A DNA stretch of 64,000 bases. It comes from Streptomyces malaysiense (GTDB taxonomy: Bacteria > Actinomycetota > Actinomycetes > Streptomycetales > Streptomycetaceae). Position 1 is the first letter of the stretch. Each line of letters starts with the position of its first letter. Position numbers and translations under genes: made by a program. The DNA is taken from assembly GCF_000980885.2 (NCBI RefSeq), contig NZ_LBDA02000033.1, forward strand, positions 62,001 to 126,000. Reading direction: 5' to 3'. The notes beneath the pieces are model-generated. The model did not search any database. It was not told the origin of the DNA and saw only the letters and a program-made list of their open reading frames with translations. Below, piece after piece: positions 61,660-64,000 of the stretch.

Positions 61660-62634
61660 TCAGTCCCCCTCGCGGCGGGCGACGCGCAGGGGGCCCGGGG
61701 TCTCGCCGCGCATCCGGGCGGCCGCCCGCTTCAGGAGGGTCATCGCGGCGGCGCAGATCAGCATGGTGCCGATACCGGCCGCGGCCTGCTCCGCCTCGCC
61801 GCCCTTCACCCCCTCGCCCGCGACGGTCGTCGCCAGCGCGAAGATGACCGAGTACAGACTCCGTCCGACCTTCGCGCCGGCGGGGATCACCTGGAGCAGC
61901 TGCGGCAGGGTGCTCGCGGCGCCGATCGCCATGCCGAACGGCAGCGCGGCGGCGGTCACCAGGGCGCCGAACCCGAAGGAGTTGCCGTAGGCGCCCCATC
62001 CGGCGCCCTTGTAGAGGAGCCAGCCGGTTCCCGTGAGCGACAGCAGGACGAGCAGGCCGTTCAGATACGCGGCGAAGGTGGCGGCCTTGCGCGCGCCCGG
62101 CAGATGCGCGGCGGGACTGCGCCAGGCGTCCGCCGTGATCAGCCTCAACCGGCCGCGCAGTCCGCGCATCTGGATCAGCGAGTAGCCGCCGAGGGCGAGC
62201 AGCCCGAGTCCGGCGACCGCCGCGGCGAACCCGATCGGGCCCCGGGTGAACCCGTAGTGCAGGCCGCCGGAGGTCAGCGGCAGCCCGAGCACCATCCCGT
62301 AGGACATCGGCTTGGCCTTCGCCTGGATCCGGAGCGCCAACTCGCGCTGCTCGGGCGTGAGACCGGGATCCAGCCGCATCCGGCTCTCACCGACGTGCCG
62401 GACGGGCGCCGGGGGCGCCTGGTGGGGCGGGTAGGGCTGCGGCGGGTGGCCCTGGGGCGGGTACGGCTGATTCTGGTGGGGCGGGTACCCCTGCGGCTGG
62501 TACGGCGGCTGCTGGTACGGCGGATACCCCTGCTGCTGGTACGGCGGCTGCTGCGGCTGCTGGTACGGCGGGTACCCCTGCTGCTGGTACGGCGGATACC
62601 CCTGCTGCTGATTCTGCTGCTGACCTGGAAACAC
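61660..62634 (-). CDS. Membrane protein with Tyr/Pro/Gln-rich N-terminal repeats
   Basis: 324 residues. The first ~80 are repeats of the QQGYPPYQ type; the rest has about six membrane helices (for example GFAAAVAGLGLLALGGYSLI). An EQRELALRIQAKAKPMSYGM segment lies before the first helix. Not assigned to a family. GTG at 62634 is chosen because GGGGGAGAG lies 6 nt upstream; an ATG at 62694 has no ribosome binding site. Confidence 0.75.
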   Translation of the reverse strand: MFPGQQQNQQQGYPPYQQQGYPPYQQPQQPPYQQQGYPPYQQPPYQPQGYPPHQNQPYPPQGHPPQPYPPHQAPPAPVRHVGESRMRLDPGLTPEQRELALRIQAKAKPMSYGMVLGLPLTSGGLHYGFTRGPIGFAAAVAGLGLLALGGYSLIQMRGLRGRLRLITADAWRSPAAHLPGARKAATFAAYLNGLLVLLSLTGTGWLLYKGAGWGAYGNSFGFGALVTAAALPFGMAIGAASTLPQLLQVIPAGAKVGRSLYSVIFALATTVAGEGVKGGEAEQAAAGIGTMLICAAAMTLLKRAAARMRGETPGPLRVARREGD

Positions 62635-62712
62635 GTCGGCTCTCCCCCGTGCTCTCGGCACCTCTTCGGTACTCGCGGCCCGGGAGTCTGCCATACGCGG
62701 CCGAGGGCGCGG

Positions 62713-63510
62713 TCAGCGGTCCGTCGTCCGCTCCCGGGTGACGGGCTCGGGTTCCGCCGGTCCGGATTCCTCCCCCAGCAGGTCCCGTGCCAGCAGCGTC
62801 GCGCCGGCCACCGCCCCCGGCATCAGGAAGATCGCGACGAACGGGACCAGGAAGGCGAGCCCGAGCGGGGTGCCGTAGCCCCAGACCAGCATGCGGCGCG
62901 AGCGCAGCAGGGTGAGGCGGGTGCGCAGGTCGAGGCCCCGGCGCTGCAGGGGGATCGAGGTCAGCTCCTCCGCGAGGAAGAAGCCCGTCACGAAGAAGCC
63001 CAGCACCGGTACGGCCGTCTGGCCGACGAACGGCAGCAGGCCGAGCGCGAAGAGCAGTACGCCCCACACCGTCGCCCGGACCAGGATGCGGAGGCTGTCC
63101 CGCACCGACAGCCACAGCTCCCGCCAGAAGGGGAGCGCGGACCGGGGGGCGATGCCGTCGGGCGACGCGGAGGCGTCGACCCGCTCCGACAGGCTGTCGT
63201 AGAACGGCTGCCCGATCACCAGCGTCACCGCGGTGAACGTGAGCACCGCCAGCAGCAGCCCCAGCGCGAACAGCACCGCGGTCAGCAGGCCCCGGAACAG
63301 CGTGCCCCATGGGCTCGACCAGTGGTCCGCGAAGGGTGTGGCCCACGTCACCGCGTCGCCGCCCCATATCGCCAGCGCGACCAGCGCGGCCGCGTAGAGG
63401 ACCAGCGCTATCAGGCCCGGCAGCAGGGCGGCGCCGTACCGCCGGCCGTGCCGGGCCACCCATCGCTGGCCTTCGACCAGGTACTTGAATCCCACCCCTA
63501 GATCACGCAT
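62713..63510 (-). CDS. EI24-domain membrane protein (CysZ-like)
   Basis: 265 residues with four hydrophobic blocks. GFKYLVEGQRWVARHGRRYG at the start, LVIGQPFYDSLSERVDA in the middle and FVTGFFLAEELTSIPLQRRG are typical of the EI24/CysZ family; the bacterial members include sulfate permeases, but the substrate is unproven here. It is 10 nt from the downstream end of the MarR gene, so probably in its transcript. Confidence 0.85.
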   Translation of the reverse strand: MRDLGVGFKYLVEGQRWVARHGRRYGAALLPGLIALVLYAAALVALAIWGGDAVTWATPFADHWSSPWGTLFRGLLTAVLFALGLLLAVLTFTAVTLVIGQPFYDSLSERVDASASPDGIAPRSALPFWRELWLSVRDSLRILVRATVWGVLLFALGLLPFVGQTAVPVLGFFVTGFFLAEELTSIPLQRRGLDLRTRLTLLRSRRMLVWGYGTPLGLAFLVPFVAIFLMPGAVAGATLLARDLLGEESGPAEPEPVTRERTTDR

Positions 63511-63520
63511 GGCGGAAACC

Positions 63521-63955
63521 CTACGCGTCGAGCATGCGCCGCAGCAGATCCCGCAGGGTCGCCCGCTCCTGCGCCGACAGCCCCGCCAGCGGCTCCCGCG
63601 CGAAGTGCAGCCCCTCTCGCAGATCGCGGGCCACCCGCAGCCCCTCCTCCGTGGCCGCGGCCATCTTGATGCGGCGGTCCGCGGGGTCCGGGCGGCGCTC
63701 GGCCAGGCCCCGGGCCTCCAGGCGGTCCACGATCCCCGTCACGTTCGACGGCTCGCACTTCAGCTTCTGCGCGAGCTTGCGCATGGGCAGCGGCCCGAGG
63801 GACAGCAGGCTGAGGAGCTTGGCCTGCGCGCCGGTCAGGGCGTGCTCGGCCGCCGCCTCGTCGTAGTCCGCGTGATAGCGCGCCACGACCTCGGCGATCA
63901 GTTCTACGACGTCCAGGGTCAGCTGGTCCGGACGGCGGGTATGCGGTGGTGCCAT
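63521..63955 (-). CDS. MarR-family transcriptional regulator
   Basis: 144 residues. The winged helix is clear: LTGAQAKLLSLLSLGPLPMRKLA, CEPSNVTGIVDRLEARGLAERR and DPADRRIKMAAATEEG. ATG 63955 lies 7 nt after a -10-like TAGGGT, so it is probably leaderless; GTG 63964 is less likely. It likely represses itself and a divergent gene beyond the window edge. Confidence 0.88.
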   Translation of the reverse strand: MAPPHTRRPDQLTLDVVELIAEVVARYHADYDEAAAEHALTGAQAKLLSLLSLGPLPMRKLAQKLKCEPSNVTGIVDRLEARGLAERRPDPADRRIKMAAATEEGLRVARDLREGLHFAREPLAGLSAQERATLRDLLRRMLDA

Positions 63956-63975
63956 GCCCCACACCCTACCCGGTT

Positions 63976-63998
63976 ACTTGACAATCTGAAATATTCAG
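63976..63998. promoter_or_regulatory. MarR operator-like palindrome at the window edge
   Basis: CTGAA-ATA-TTCAG (63986-63998) overlaps a plus-strand -35-like TTGACA (63979-63984). It fits a shared operator between this MarR gene and a divergent gene outside the window. Confidence 0.4.
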
Positions 63999-64000
63999 CC

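Noticed and set aside
59875..63501. 1208-codon plus-strand open frame
   Set aside because: It runs across SRPBCC, galM, membrane proteins and EI24 in other frames; only the short AraC-like piece near 61535-61620 is meaningful.

Overview
The window is high-GC actinobacterial chromosome, almost certainly Streptomyces. Codons are strongly GC-biased at the third position, GTG and TTG starts are common, many genes seem leaderless, and many families are typical of the genus (DUF2330, DUF3052, DUF3145, DUF4429, DUF4383, DUF2277, TerD expansion). From memory, the order aceE ... fasR-fabD-fabH-acpP-fabF with an upstream Ter block matches the conserved core of the Streptomyces coelicolor chromosome around SCO2360-SCO2390. 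I see no prophage, conjugative element or intact insertion sequence. The DNA reads as core chromosome with small accessory insertions.

Layout. 1-9.5 kb: the end of a thiolase, a GT87/PAP2 fusion, an MHS-family symporter, DUF2330, an O-methyltransferase, an FHA protein and a divergent LysR/zinc alcohol dehydrogenase pair. 9.6-16.3 kb: two related hypothetical proteins, a GNAT acetyltransferase, an EmrB-like exporter carrying a C-terminal winged helix, a peptidoglycan-binding membrane protein, a HAD phosphatase and a GDT1-type manganese exporter behind a yybP-ykoY riboswitch. 16.6-19.7 kb: a small orphan protein, a secreted HNH-like protein, DedA, DoxX (behind an iron box) and DUF2277. 19.8-23.6 kb: helR behind a rifamycin-associated element, a small protein, a lysoplasmalogenase and tRNA-Val(UAC). 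24-31 kb: a coiled-coil protein, DUF4383, and a minus-strand envelope group of class A PBP, deacetylase-fold protein and amidase.

31.1-40.3 kb is the tellurium/stress (Ter) block. It holds a HAD phosphatase, an 845-residue double phosphoribosyltransferase (PRTase-TRSP-StiP-PELOTA) and a CitE-like lyase, which together form the predicted nucleoside-like metabolite module. It also holds three TerD proteins, a TerA-like protein and a TerC-like DUF475 membrane protein. A 163-bp long inverted repeat lies between the convergent terD-like and terA-like genes. An AhpE-type peroxiredoxin and DUF3052 follow, then aceE (E1 of pyruvate dehydrogenase).

44.9-53 kb holds a TetR/MFS exporter pair, a DUF1023 hydrolase, DUF4429, a MerR/aldo-keto reductase operon with a clear 19-bp-spacer promoter, a serine hydrolase flanked by 41-bp direct repeats, and a pirin. 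53.1-58.2 kb is the fatty-acid core fasR-fabD-fabH-acpP-fabF, with a TTTTGT/ACAAAA operator-like site before fabD. AceE supplies acetyl-CoA upstream of this pathway. 58.2-64 kb: DUF3145, an SGNH lipoprotein, SRPBCC, galM, a decayed GlxA/AraC regulator, two membrane proteins and a MarR regulator at the right edge.

The strongest leads are the rifamycin-associated element/helR pair, the manganese riboswitch, the Ter metabolite module with its fused PRTase, a class A PBP whose transpeptidase has lost its SxxK motif, and the long inverted repeat that supplies a stop codon. All calls were made by reading the sequence; no database search was run.
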